Origin: Spartobacteria bacterium
Lineage (GTDB): Bacteria; Verrucomicrobiota; Verrucomicrobiia; Chthoniobacterales; UBA6821
Assembly: GCA_947487385.1 (NCBI GenBank)
Contig: CANKWU010000009.1
Location: forward strand, 1-64,000
Length of the DNA: 64,000 nt
Direction of reading: 5' to 3'
Under the pieces are notes generated by a model, which was given only the letters and a program-made list of their open reading frames with translations, had not been told where the DNA came from and did not search any database. Of the stretch, positions 18,769 to 27,360 are shown one piece after another. The position numbers were made by a program, and so were the translations under genes. Each line of letters begins with the position of its first letter. Position 1 is the stretch's first letter.

Positions 18769-19338
18769 ATGCAGCAGGACTGGAACATCAAGGCGCGCTC
18801 CGAGATATGCGAAGCCACGGGACAACCTTTTACCGAAGGGGAAATCTTCCATACAGCCCTCTTCGCTGATGGCCAAGGACTACGCAGAAGCGACCTCTGC
18901 GAGGAGGCTTGGAAGGCTCGTTCGCTCGACGCAACCTCCGAGCCTCCCTTCTCTGCATGGCGCTCCAAATTCGAACCCCCTGCTCCTCCCCCTCTGGAAC
19001 CGCTGCCTCGGGATGATGCCGAAGGGATGCTGCGCAGGCTGATTGAAAGCAATGATCCGGCCCACACCAACACTCGCTACCTTCTAGCCGTCATGTTGGA
19101 ACGCAAACGGATTCTGAAACCCCAACCCTCACCTGACAAGGCCACGCTGATCTACGAACGGGCAGGAACCGGCGAGACCTTCATCATCATCGATCCGAAT
19201 CTTTCCCTCTCTGATCTGGTCGCTGTGCAGGAAGAGGTCTCGGCACTCCTATCGGGCCTCTCGGCACCCGCAGTGCCTCCCGTGCAAGAGACGACTGCTT
19301 CGGATGCGGACACATCCTCTCTGGCTGAGTCGGCCTGA
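18769..19338 (+). CDS. Conserved-looking hypothetical protein
   Basis: A 189-residue soluble protein. The first 50 residues are compact (RSEICEATGQPFTEGEIFHT, then RRSDLCEEAWKAR), with cysteines near 14 and 44. A Pro-rich linker (about 69-79) is followed by a helical segment, then a strand-like stretch TLIYERAGTGETFIIID. The C-terminus is low complexity (Ala, Pro, Ser, Thr). I recognise no domain. It sits between the Lpt permease and a tRNA-dihydrouridine synthase, 25 and 18 bases away, probably in one transcript. Confidence 0.6.
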   Translation: MQQDWNIKARSEICEATGQPFTEGEIFHTALFADGQGLRRSDLCEEAWKARSLDATSEPPFSAWRSKFEPPAPPPLEPLPRDDAEGMLRRLIESNDPAHTNTRYLLAVMLERKRILKPQPSPDKATLIYERAGTGETFIIIDPNLSLSDLVAVQEEVSALLSGLSAPAVPPVQETTASDADTSSLAESA

Positions 19339-19356
19339 AGCAACTCTTCACGCTTC

Positions 19357-20337
19357 ATGGAGAAGGGCTCCCTTCCTCTCTTCCTGGCCCCCATGGCGGG
19401 AGTCACGAATTCGATCTTCCGCACCATCTGCAAGGATAAGGGTGCCGATATCCTGACCACGGAGTTTGTCTCTGCGGATGGAATCATGCACCGGAATGCT
19501 CGAACACGGGGATATGTGGAGTTCACTCCCCTGGAGCGTCCGATGGGGGTGCAACTTTTTGGAGGGGATCCTGAACGGTTGGCGGATGCTGCCAAGCAAG
19601 TCATCTCCTGGGTTAATCCGGACTTTATCGATATCAATTTCGGCTGTCCGGCCACCAAAGTGGTCTGCCGCAACGGCGGTTCCTCGCTCCTGCGCGACTG
19701 CCCACTACTGGAAAAGGTTGCCGATGCCGTCGTGCGTGCCTGTGCCCCATTGCCCGTCACCGCCAAGATCCGTATCGGATGGGATGCCAACACCATCAAT
19801 GCGGTGCAGACGGCGAAGCTCCTGGAGGGATCCGGCATCAGACGCATCGCCGTGCATGGCCGTACCAAAGCGCAGGGGTACTCGGGCGAGGCCGATTGGG
19901 ATGTGATCGCCTCCGTTGCCTCTTCTGTCTCTGTTCCAGTCATCGGCAACGGAGACATCGCTGATGGAGCAATGGCTCTAGAGCGAATAAAAACAGGCGT
20001 CTCGGGCCTGATGATCGGGCGGGCAGCGATGACCAATCCCTGGATTTTCACCGAGGTGAAGGCCTCGCTTGAAGGCCTTCCCTACACTCCTCCATCGCTA
20101 GAGATGAGATGGGAACTCGTGCGCCGGCATTGCTCCGAAGAGGTGGCCTCCAAAGGAGACGAACGCTTCGCGATGCAAGGGATGCGCTCACGCCTGATGG
20201 CCTACACTCGTGGAATGCCGGCCGCCCGCCCCCTCCGCGCGAGTCTGTCGGCTGTTGGCTCGCTGATGGAACTCGATGCCATCATTGAAAACCACCTAGT
20301 GGAAATTCCAAAAGAGCCAGTGCTACTGGCTTCTTAA
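19357..20337 (+). CDS. tRNA-dihydrouridine synthase (DusB-like)
   Basis: A 326-residue FMN TIM-barrel enzyme reducing uridines in tRNA D-loops. It shows FLAPMAGVTNSIFR (9-22), the catalytic-Cys segment DINFGCPATKVVCRNGGSSLL-type sequence around residues 93-112, VTAKIRIGWD, VHGRTKAQGYSG and IGNGDIADG for FMN binding. The extra Cys in KVVCRNG is unusual but outside the active position. DusA/B/C type cannot be fixed, though the pattern is nearest DusB. It converges on the histidine kinase gene. Confidence 0.92.
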   Translation: MEKGSLPLFLAPMAGVTNSIFRTICKDKGADILTTEFVSADGIMHRNARTRGYVEFTPLERPMGVQLFGGDPERLADAAKQVISWVNPDFIDINFGCPATKVVCRNGGSSLLRDCPLLEKVADAVVRACAPLPVTAKIRIGWDANTINAVQTAKLLEGSGIRRIAVHGRTKAQGYSGEADWDVIASVASSVSVPVIGNGDIADGAMALERIKTGVSGLMIGRAAMTNPWIFTEVKASLEGLPYTPPSLEMRWELVRRHCSEEVASKGDERFAMQGMRSRLMAYTRGMPAARPLRASLSAVGSLMELDAIIENHLVEIPKEPVLLAS

Positions 20338-20365
20338 ACAGAATCCTGGAATCCTAGAAACATCC

Positions 20366-21646
20366 TCAAACTGGCAGGAAAATCGTGAATGTGGAGCCAT
20401 AGCCGGGTCGGCTATCCAGGGCCATACGTCCTCCATGTGCCTGAACAACATTCTTCACAATCGACAACCCCAGACCAGTGCCACCTGTCTGACGAGCACG
20501 ATCACCACCGACACGATAAAAGCGCTCGAAAATATGGTCCTGATCATGGAGAGGAATACCGGGGCCATGATCCCGGAAACTAATGGCCATTTCCATTCCT
20601 TGCAGCGATGCGCAGATCACGACATCTCCACCATCACCTTCAGGAGAAACGCCGTGGCGAAGGGCGTTGACCAGCAGATTCGAGAAGGCCTGTTCGATCC
20701 TGTAGGCATCGACTGGGACATCCGGAAGTCCTGAGCCGATCTCCAACCGGACGCGAGCGCCACGACTTTTTGCCTCACTATCCAGCTGCTCTATCACACT
20801 TGAGAGGATCTCTCCGAGGTTCGTCGGAAGAGTCTCGAGGCGTCCCCCTTTTTCCTCCATACGACTGATAGTGAGAAGATCTTCGATCAAATGATTCAAA
20901 CGGTCAGCATGACGCCGCATCACAGTTAATGATTTTCGCGTCATCTCGCGACTCAGGCCTCCCTCTTGAAGAGTCTCTAGGTAGCCGTTGATGATCGAAA
21001 GGGGCGTGCGAAACTCGTGCGAGACATTGGCCACAAATTCCCTTCTAACGGACTCCAATTCCCGCAGCCTTGTTACGTCATGCAGCACCATGAGGCACCC
21101 TCCTGGGGAATTCATGTCGGGGGTCTTGAGTGGGGCAGCTGTCACCACCAGATGGCATCGGTCACTCCTTCCCGGGATACCGAGGGTCAACTCACCTCGT
21201 TGCACTTCACCTGTTTCTGTAGCGCGTTGGGCCACTCCTTGGAGCTCGTGTCCCATGAATACTTCCGGCAGCAAAAGACGCCTCACTTCCCCGCGCAGAT
21301 TAAACATCGAGATGGCTGCTTTGTTCACCAGACGAATACGCAGGTCCTCTCCCGTAATGACCACCCCCTCCGTCATGCTTTCCAAGATGACAGAAATGCT
21401 GAATTCCTCCTCGGCAAGAAGGCTCTTCTGCCGGGCGAGAGTCTCCGCGATGACTCGTAATTCTCCAGCGGTCTTTCTGAAAAGGACAGGCAATCCATTC
21501 AGAATCACTGGTCTAAAATCGCCCCCGGCTATCCTCCTGAGGATTTTTAATAGTTCCCCAGCAGGAAGCACGATCCCGGAGATCAACCACCAGAGAGAGC
21601 AAACGGCCAGGAACAAACTTGCTGCCCAGACAACATCCTCACGCAT
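20366..21646 (-). CDS. PhoR-type sensor histidine kinase
   Basis: A 426-residue membrane kinase with one clear N-terminal helix (about 5-27), no sizeable periplasmic domain, a PAS domain (about 80-200; ILESMTEGVVITGEDLRIRL) and HisKA/HATPase domains. The phospho-accepting His is H210 in FVANVSHEFRTPLS. N, G1 and G2 boxes are NLLVNALRHG, DHGPGIP and GGTGLGLSIV. It overlaps the response regulator stop by eight bases. The architecture is that of PhoR, which senses phosphate status via partners, but no pst/phoU genes are nearby. Confidence 0.9.
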   Translation of the reverse strand: MREDVVWAASLFLAVCSLWWLISGIVLPAGELLKILRRIAGGDFRPVILNGLPVLFRKTAGELRVIAETLARQKSLLAEEEFSISVILESMTEGVVITGEDLRIRLVNKAAISMFNLRGEVRRLLLPEVFMGHELQGVAQRATETGEVQRGELTLGIPGRSDRCHLVVTAAPLKTPDMNSPGGCLMVLHDVTRLRELESVRREFVANVSHEFRTPLSIINGYLETLQEGGLSREMTRKSLTVMRRHADRLNHLIEDLLTISRMEEKGGRLETLPTNLGEILSSVIEQLDSEAKSRGARVRLEIGSGLPDVPVDAYRIEQAFSNLLVNALRHGVSPEGDGGDVVICASLQGMEMAISFRDHGPGIPLHDQDHIFERFYRVGGDRARQTGGTGLGLSIVKNVVQAHGGRMALDSRPGYGSTFTIFLPV

Positions 21647-22325
21647 TGGGAATCATAAATCGATAGCCCTCACCCCGGATAGTCTCCAAATAGGCCGAAT
21701 AAAGGCCTAGCTTTTCACGAAGGCGGCGCATGTGGGTGTCGACCGTCCTCGTATCGACTGTGCTGCGATACCCCCAAACCTCATGGAGTAGTTCATCACG
21801 AGTTTGAATCGCTCCTGCCTTACCAATGAGAAGAGAGAGCAATCTGAACTCCGTCGAGGTCAGGTCTATCCGCTGACCATCAAGCATCACTTTTAACGTG
21901 GTGCGATCCAGAATGAAAGGACCCGAAGCAGCTAGTTCAGGATCAACGGCCGGACGCGCCCTTTTAAGCAGGGATTGGATCCTGAGAAGGAGTTCCCTCG
22001 GACTGAACGGCTTCGGCAGATAATCATCGGCTCCCAGTTCCAGCCCCTTGATCCGGCTTTCCGACTCTCCCTTGGCACTAAGGATCAGAAGCGGGATATC
22101 AGCAGTGCGCTCATTGGCCTTTAACTTCTTGGCAACCTCGAATCCATTGAGGCGGGGAAGCATAATATCGAGAATGATCGCATCCGGACACTCAGCGACG
22201 GCAAGAGATAGCCCCTCCACCCCATCAGCAGCCACAATGACCCTGAGCTTGGCCTTTTTCAGATGATACCGGATCAGATCCGACACATCCTCTTCATCTT
22301 CAATAACAAGAATAGTCTCGGACAT
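21639..22325 (-). CDS. PhoB/OmpR-type response regulator
   Basis: A 228-residue regulator. Receiver domain (1-120): acidic pocket IEDEEDV, phospho-acceptor D53 in ILDIMLP, Ser/Thr in ILSAKGE and Lys in DYLPKPFSPRELL. The C-terminal winged helix (about 135-225) carries LTSTEFRLLSLL and RTVDTHMRRLREKLG, the DNA-recognition helix. It is paired with the kinase downstream. An orphan terminator on this strand (22433-22497) lies upstream of its start and could act as an attenuator. Confidence 0.92.
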   Translation of the reverse strand: MSETILVIEDEEDVSDLIRYHLKKAKLRVIVAADGVEGLSLAVAECPDAIILDIMLPRLNGFEVAKKLKANERTADIPLLILSAKGESESRIKGLELGADDYLPKPFSPRELLLRIQSLLKRARPAVDPELAASGPFILDRTTLKVMLDGQRIDLTSTEFRLLSLLIGKAGAIQTRDELLHEVWGYRSTVDTRTVDTHMRRLREKLGLYSAYLETIRGEGYRFMIPNA

Positions 22326-22432
22326 GGTTTCTACGGTAGTAATGGAAGCCCTTGCGCGTTGTAGGAGCTACCCGAGTTGTGGCACGGTGGCAAGTGTCTC
22401 TTTGAAATATCGGGGTTTTCGCGAAGACTATG

Positions 22433-22497
22433 AAAACAAAAAGCGGACCGCCTGATTCATCCCGGAAAAACCATGAAACCGGAATGAGGCGGCCCGC
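22433..22497 (-). terminator. Strong terminator on the minus strand with no gene upstream
   Basis: Bases 22443-22453 pair with 22487-22497 (one mismatch), extended by ATTC/GAAT. On the minus strand the stem is followed by TTTTTGTTTT (22442-22433). No minus-strand gene precedes it because pfkA is on the plus strand. It may end a small RNA, act as an attenuator of phoB-phoR, or stop antisense transcription. Confidence 0.6.
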
Positions 22498-22593
22498 CCC
22501 CAATGTTAACCTATATATTCTGACATCCGCTCTAGGCATCCGTTCAAAGTTTTTTTTCGTTTCTTTGTTTTTTTTGACATTCTGCTATTCTCA

Positions 22594-22625
22594 GGAAGGC
22601 CACATCCTCCTGTGGCTTCCCTTTT
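22594..22625 (+). promoter_or_regulatory. Leader hairpin just upstream of pfkA
   Basis: GGAAGGCCACA (22594-22604) pairs with TGTGGCTTCC (22611-22620) apart from one bulged G, with loop TCCTCC, followed by CTTTT. This is terminator-like and ends seven bases before the ATG at 22632. There is no free Shine-Dalgarno in front of pfkA. Confidence 0.55.
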
Positions 22626-22631
22626 AAGATC

Positions 22632-23630
22632 ATGAAAACCATCGGCGTATTGACATCGGGCGGAGATGCCCCAGGAATGAATCCTGCGATTCGAGCGGTC
22701 GCGCGGACCGCTGCCCAACAAAACTGCCGTGTGGTTGGCATCAATAACGGGTATGATGGGATTTTCGACGGAAATATCGAGGAGCTCAGCAATCGCAGCC
22801 TAGCCTCGATAATCGACCGGGGCGGGACAATCCTTCAATCAAGTCGCTGCAAGCGGATGTATAGCCCCGAAGGAGTGGATGCCGCACGGGCTCGTCTTGT
22901 AGAACTCGGCATCCAGGGTCTGGTCGTCATCGGCGGAGATGGTTCCTTGACCGGAGCTCGAGAACTCGCACGACGAGGCACTCCCGTGGTGGGGATTCCC
23001 GCCAGCATCGACAACGACCTCTTCGGCACAGAAATGGCCATCGGCGTCGACACCGCAACCAACACGATCATGCAATTGGTCGACAGGATTCGGGACACAG
23101 CCAGATCTCACCGTCGCTGCTTCCTCATCGAGGTCATGGGCCGCAATTCCGGCTACCTCGCCCTCGCGACGGCTATCAGCTCGGGCGCCTCGGTCGCCGT
23201 CATTCCCGAGTTCCGTTACAACATGGAGAATATAGTCTCCCTGCTTCACAAGCGCTACGAAGAGTATCGTGGCAATTCCATCGTGATGCTAGCGGAAGGC
23301 GTCTGCGGTGCTGAAGCCTTCATGGAGCGTATGCAGGAAGCCGTTCCCGGAGGGGAATTCGAGCAGGAAATCCGCATTACCGTTCTGGGTCATGTGCAGC
23401 GCGGGGGTGTTCCGACCCACTTCGACCGCATGCTCGGCGCACGATTTGGCGAGCTGGCAGTTATGGGACTGCTCCAGCAGGAGACGGGATGCATGACGGC
23501 GCTAGCAAAGGGGCGCACCACACTGATTGACCTCGATCAAGTGATCGGAAAGAAAAAACATCCAGCCCCGGAGATCCTACGTCTTGCCAGGAATCTGAAG
23601 GTTGAGTTCGGCGACACTGTCGAACTCTGA
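22632..23630 (+). CDS. pfkA: ATP-dependent 6-phosphofructokinase
   Basis: A 332-residue PfkA-type enzyme phosphorylating fructose 6-phosphate in glycolysis. The N-terminus TIGVLTSGGDAPGMN, the ATP-site GGDGS (101-105; glycine favouring ATP over PPi) and the catalytic loop PASIDND (123-129, in place of the common PGTIDND) are clear, as are VMGRNSGYLA and LGHVQRGG. Length and order match bacterial ATP-PFK (about 320). The message has a strong hairpin before the start, so leader control is likely. Confidence 0.93.
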   Translation: MKTIGVLTSGGDAPGMNPAIRAVARTAAQQNCRVVGINNGYDGIFDGNIEELSNRSLASIIDRGGTILQSSRCKRMYSPEGVDAARARLVELGIQGLVVIGGDGSLTGARELARRGTPVVGIPASIDNDLFGTEMAIGVDTATNTIMQLVDRIRDTARSHRRCFLIEVMGRNSGYLALATAISSGASVAVIPEFRYNMENIVSLLHKRYEEYRGNSIVMLAEGVCGAEAFMERMQEAVPGGEFEQEIRITVLGHVQRGGVPTHFDRMLGARFGELAVMGLLQQETGCMTALAKGRTTLIDLDQVIGKKKHPAPEILRLARNLKVEFGDTVEL

Positions 23631-23672
23631 TATCTAAACATCTCTGCCTGCTACCCTGATAGGTTCACCCCG

Positions 23673-24362
23673 ATGGAATCCCTCCTGACCCTCTCCATCG
23701 GGGATTATCGCGCTGTTGAGCTGAGCATGCGCTTGACAGTGACACTGATCGTCATGACGGCGCTACTCCAAATTCTTTGCCTCAGTGTTGTTGAACGTCG
23801 ATTTCGACTTCCCCTGATCTTCTCTTCCGTGGCCTTGTTGGGAGCAGCATGGTTTGAATCGGGCACCTGGGTCGCCTGGAAGGAGGCCTTCGAACTCGCT
23901 GGCACCACCTACTGTGTCACCGGTCACCTGCTAGCTGGAGAAGACCGGATCATCGCATTGTCCCTAGCTCTTCCGGCGATTCTTGTCAGTTTTGGCTTAC
24001 TTCATCTTAATCCCCAAGAAAAAGGGTTCCGCAATCTGTGTTGGACCGCTCTGGGATGGTCCGTTCTTGGGCCGTTTTTTCAGTTTGTGTCGCTGGTCGG
24101 GTTTGCAAGCTGTTTAGCTCAGATTCGCAGAGTCTTGCGGGGAGCACCTTCAATCGTTGCCATCACAAGCATGGCTCTTGGATTTGTTGTCACAGAGCTT
24201 GGCTTCTTCCACCTACTCCCGCTGGGAAAATTGGCAGGAGAGAATCTGGTCAGGGGAGAAATTATCCATTCCCTCTGTGACATTCTTGCACTGGTTGTTC
24301 CGGGAGTAGCCCTACTGATTGGCATACTCAAGATCTCCGGAGAGGAACCGAAATCCGCTTAA
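23673..24362 (+). CDS. Rhodopsin-like membrane protein without the retinal lysine (Rh-noK candidate)
   Basis: A 229-residue polytopic protein with six or seven hydrophobic segments (about 18-40, 47-68, 91-111, 121-150 which may hold two, 159-184, 197-220). Segments align by eye with microbial rhodopsins. The B-C stretch WVAWKEAFELAG then TYCVTG and DRIIALSLALPAILVSF (91-107) matches the helix C pattern RYxDWLLTVPLLLxE, keeping R92 and P101, with Ala95 at the proton-acceptor Asp. Helix F reads GFVVTELGFF like GWAIYPVGYF. Helix G reads LCDILALVVPG like LADFVNKILFG, keeping D203 but with Leu207 where the Schiff-base Lys should be. So retinal could not attach. The protein is shorter than proteorhodopsin (about 250). 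Fold assignment is my inference from motifs; an unrelated membrane protein remains possible. Confidence 0.5.
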   Translation: MESLLTLSIGDYRAVELSMRLTVTLIVMTALLQILCLSVVERRFRLPLIFSSVALLGAAWFESGTWVAWKEAFELAGTTYCVTGHLLAGEDRIIALSLALPAILVSFGLLHLNPQEKGFRNLCWTALGWSVLGPFFQFVSLVGFASCLAQIRRVLRGAPSIVAITSMALGFVVTELGFFHLLPLGKLAGENLVRGEIIHSLCDILALVVPGVALLIGILKISGEEPKSA

Positions 24363-25555
24363 TTCAACGCCTGCTTAATCGCCTCCACCACCTGCTGCTG
24401 CTCATCAGGTAGCAGTCCGGGGAAAATGGGCAGGGCAAGGCTCTCTTTGGCCGCTTGCTCGCTTGCTGGGAAGTCGCCCTGCTTGTGACCGAGGTAGGCA
24501 AAGCACTCCTGCAAATGGAGCGGCACGGGATAGTAGATGGCGCATCCGATCTTATGCTCTGAAAGGTAGGCCATCACGGCGTCACGCTTGGGAAGTCGGA
24601 TTACATACTGATGGTAGATGTGATGATCACGAAGTCCCGAGGCGGCAAACGGTTCGGCGGGAAGGATGACCCTGTCGAGAAGACCAGCGGAATCAAAGAT
24701 CTCCCTATAAGAGGCTGCATTCGCTCGGCGCGTGGCATTCCATCCATCCAGGAAGGGAAGTTTGGCCCTCAGGACGGCAGCTTGGATCGCATCGATGCGG
24801 AAGTTTCCCCCCACGACCTTGTGGTAGTAACGCTGCTCCATGCCATGATTGCGAACACGACGGAGCTTGTCAGCCATCTCCTCGTCCAAGCAGAGAGCCA
24901 CTCCGGCATCTCCGGCAGCACCCAGATTCTTGCTGGGGTAAAAGCTGACGTAGGAGGTAGGGGCGATGAGTCCTGCGGACTTGCTTCCTGACTTCGAAGG
25001 ATATTTCGCCCCGAGGATTTGCGCGGCATCCTCAAGGATCTCAATCCCGAATTCCTCGGCCACCGAACCGATGGCATCCATGTCGGAGCATGTTCCAAAA
25101 AGATGAATCGGAACGATGAGACGGATCCGATTTCCCTTGGGGGATCGAAGGTTGCCGTCGGCATCCTTCTCAAGAGAGGAAAGCAATGCCCGCAGGCTCG
25201 CTGGATCCATCATAAAGGTCGCTGGATCGATATCGCAGAAGAGAATCTCGGCACCTGTGCGATGAATACAGCCCGCAGTCGCAAAGAAGGTATAGGGAGT
25301 GGAGATGACGGCATCACCCACTCCGATTCCCATGACCATCATCAGCGCTAGATGGGCATCCGTTCCAGAGGACATTCCGACCGCATGACCTCCGCCGAGA
25401 TAAGCTATGAGGTCGCTCTCGAAGGCCTCCACTTCTGCACCAAGAACATACCCACGATGTCCTAGAACACGCGTAGCAGCCTCGCAGACAGCCTCATCGA
25501 CCTGCGTTCCGAGACGGCTCAGGTCAAAAAGTGGAACGGAAATAGGTAGAGACAC
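24359..25555 (-). CDS. DegT/DnrJ/EryC1-family PLP aminotransferase
   Basis: A 398-residue sugar aminotransferase of the DegT fold, acting on nucleotide-linked keto sugars for surface polysaccharide. It starts VPLFDLSRLG, has the substrate-phosphate loop GMSSGTDAHLALMM, the PLP-aspartate segment ILEDAAQILGA, the Schiff-base Lys in SFYPSKNLGAAGDAG and the late GCAIYYPVPLHLQ motif. The GTG at 25555 avoids overlapping pal. Its stop overlaps the rhodopsin-like gene tail to tail. Exact sugar substrate is unknown. Confidence 0.9.
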   Translation of the reverse strand: MSLPISVPLFDLSRLGTQVDEAVCEAATRVLGHRGYVLGAEVEAFESDLIAYLGGGHAVGMSSGTDAHLALMMVMGIGVGDAVISTPYTFFATAGCIHRTGAEILFCDIDPATFMMDPASLRALLSSLEKDADGNLRSPKGNRIRLIVPIHLFGTCSDMDAIGSVAEEFGIEILEDAAQILGAKYPSKSGSKSAGLIAPTSYVSFYPSKNLGAAGDAGVALCLDEEMADKLRRVRNHGMEQRYYHKVVGGNFRIDAIQAAVLRAKLPFLDGWNATRRANAASYREIFDSAGLLDRVILPAEPFAASGLRDHHIYHQYVIRLPKRDAVMAYLSEHKIGCAIYYPVPLHLQECFAYLGHKQGDFPASEQAAKESLALPIFPGLLPDEQQQVVEAIKQALN

Positions 25556-25587
25556 CTTGTACGAAAGGGATTGAAAGCAGGGAAGGA

Positions 25588-26088
25588 TTACTTCACAACG
25601 CCGAACTCGGCCCGACGATTCTTCGCCCAAGCGGAATCGTTACTGGCGGGATCGACAGGCATTTCGGAGCCAAAGCTGACTGTCTGGACATTATTGGCCT
25701 TCATGCCTTTCGTTATCAGTGCCTCGCGCACAGCAAGAGCGCGCTTCTCACCAAGACTGCGGTTGTATTCCTGCGTGCCACGCTCGTCAGTGAATCCGGC
25801 AACAATCACCGTCTTGTCGCTTCCCTTGAGGGCATCCGCAACAGCGTCAACCTTAGATTCTTGGTCGGGAGTCACCGTGGAGCTATCATATCCGAACTGG
25901 ACAGATGCATACTGGCCGCGCTGCACGTTCGCACCCATGAAGTTGGCACCCTCAGTCCGTTCTCCAAGCGGCGTTCCGCTCACATAGTCGCCGTCTACGC
26001 CTGCGTATTGCTTATTCTTTTTATTGGCGCAACCGGAAAGTGCCAGCAGGGCAGTGAGGAAAAAGAACGTAAAGGTTTGAAAACGCAT
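25588..26088 (-). CDS. pal: Peptidoglycan-associated lipoprotein, OmpA-type
   Basis: A 166-residue outer membrane lipoprotein. ATG 26088 gives a lipoprotein signal with lipobox ALSGC (Cys about 19). The OmpA-like domain shows VQFGYDSSTVTPDQ, then VAGFTDERGTQEYNRSLGEKRA, which keeps the Asp/Arg peptidoglycan-binding residues, and NRRAEF at the end. It is part of the Tol-Pal link between outer membrane and cell wall. tolB is directly upstream; tolQ, tolR and tolA are not in the window. Confidence 0.88.
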   Translation of the reverse strand: MRFQTFTFFFLTALLALSGCANKKNKQYAGVDGDYVSGTPLGERTEGANFMGANVQRGQYASVQFGYDSSTVTPDQESKVDAVADALKGSDKTVIVAGFTDERGTQEYNRSLGEKRALAVREALITKGMKANNVQTVSFGSEMPVDPASNDSAWAKNRRAEFGVVK

Positions 26089-26178
26089 GAATCTATACAG
26101 AGTCAAAAGGGGGAAAAGATCAAGAGCGAGAGTGTAATTTCTTAGCAGGGTGGTTTCCTGCAAAGGCTTCTTGGTGGA

Positions 26179-27324
26179 CTATCGCGTCCAAGTCGGTTCC
26201 GTGACCTTGCCGAGACCGCTGATTATGGGAATGAATTTCCCAGTTGGCACATCAAGCAAGGAAATTGTGCTGCCGGTACTGTAGACGATATGGCGCGAAT
26301 CGGCCCCCCAGACAGGATTCTCACCTTGGGCGACGATCCGAGCACCACCCCCATTAAGATCCATCACTGCTATGGAAAAACCTCCCCCTGAACGTACATT
26401 AAAGGCGAGTCTTTGGCCATCGGGTGACCAGCTCGGTTCAGTGCAGTAACCGAATCCTGTTGGGAGAAGGCGTCCCCCCCCACCCGTCGAAGAGATCCTG
26501 TAGAGTTGCGGTGCGCCGGTCTCATCGCAGGAGTAGATGATCTCACCAGCGTTTGGTGACCAAGCAGGGCTCGATTCGGCCCCTCGTGTGTGAGTCAGAC
26601 GACGTGCCCCCCCACTCAGGCCGACCACATAAAGCTCGGGATTGCCATCCTTGCTCAGAGAGCATGCGAGAAGGTTCCCGTCAGGGGAAAAACGTGCCCC
26701 GGAGTTGGTCCCGGGAAATTTGACTAAGCGGATACGGGCTCCCGTCACTAGATCAATAAGGTAGATGTCTGCATAACCAGCCTGATAGCCGGTATAGGCG
26801 AGTCGATGACCATTGGGGCTGAGTGCCGGCGAGACACTCAATCCGTTGTCATGGGTGAGTTGACGGCCATTGGAGCCGTCATAGTCGGCAAGGTAGATCT
26901 CCTTCCTTCCGCTCCTGTTGCTCACGAAGGCTATCGTGCTGGTGGCAATACCCTTGTGACCGGTTAATGTTTGGACAATATCATCCACAAACTGGTGGGC
27001 GGCCATGCGGGGAGCTCCAGCGTAGTTCTTGGAAAGCACCACCTCACCTCCCTTCACGACTTTTCCCTGAAGAACTCCTCCGGCAAAGGTGCCACTGACA
27101 GTGAAGGAAGCTATTCCGGGCTGGACCAATGCAAACCATCCCGCAAGCGTCAGGTCATTCTGGACAATCTTAGAAGCAAGGACTCCTTCGCTGCCACCGA
27201 TCCCGGCGAAGGCGACATTCAGCGCATCACTTTTGCGGACGGTTATTGTCGGAGCATCAGTCGCTTGGAGCGAAACTCCTAAAAGGTAAACAGCAACAAG
27301 AGGAAGGAGTCGGCGGCGGAGCAT
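26179..27324 (-). CDS. tolB: TolB-like beta-propeller protein
   Basis: A 381-residue periplasmic Tol-Pal component. There is a signal peptide (about 1-22, cut after LQA), an N-terminal TolB domain (TITVRKSDALNVAFAGIGG) and a six-blade propeller with repeats such as IAFVSNRSGRKEIYLADYDG, LSPNGHRLAYTGYQ and WSPDGQRLAFN. It precedes pal by 90 bases, the common order. ATG 27324 is preferred to a TTG six codons earlier. Confidence 0.85.
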   Translation of the reverse strand: MLRRRLLPLVAVYLLGVSLQATDAPTITVRKSDALNVAFAGIGGSEGVLASKIVQNDLTLAGWFALVQPGIASFTVSGTFAGGVLQGKVVKGGEVVLSKNYAGAPRMAAHQFVDDIVQTLTGHKGIATSTIAFVSNRSGRKEIYLADYDGSNGRQLTHDNGLSVSPALSPNGHRLAYTGYQAGYADIYLIDLVTGARIRLVKFPGTNSGARFSPDGNLLACSLSKDGNPELYVVGLSGGARRLTHTRGAESSPAWSPNAGEIIYSCDETGAPQLYRISSTGGGGRLLPTGFGYCTEPSWSPDGQRLAFNVRSGGGFSIAVMDLNGGGARIVAQGENPVWGADSRHIVYSTGSTISLLDVPTGKFIPIISGLGKVTEPTWTR

Positions 27325-27360
27325 GGTATTTGTTTGCTCCAACTAGGAGCGAAAGGCAAG

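Larger units (their letters stand above)
22326..22631. other. 306-base divergent gap between phoB and pfkA
   Basis: The gap holds a long hairpin with a T-run on the minus strand (22433-22497), a T-rich tract (22551-22575), TTGACA at 22574-22579, and a hairpin just before the pfkA start (22594-22620). No reading frame with protein-like features is visible. It is a regulatory region for both genes. Confidence 0.6.
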
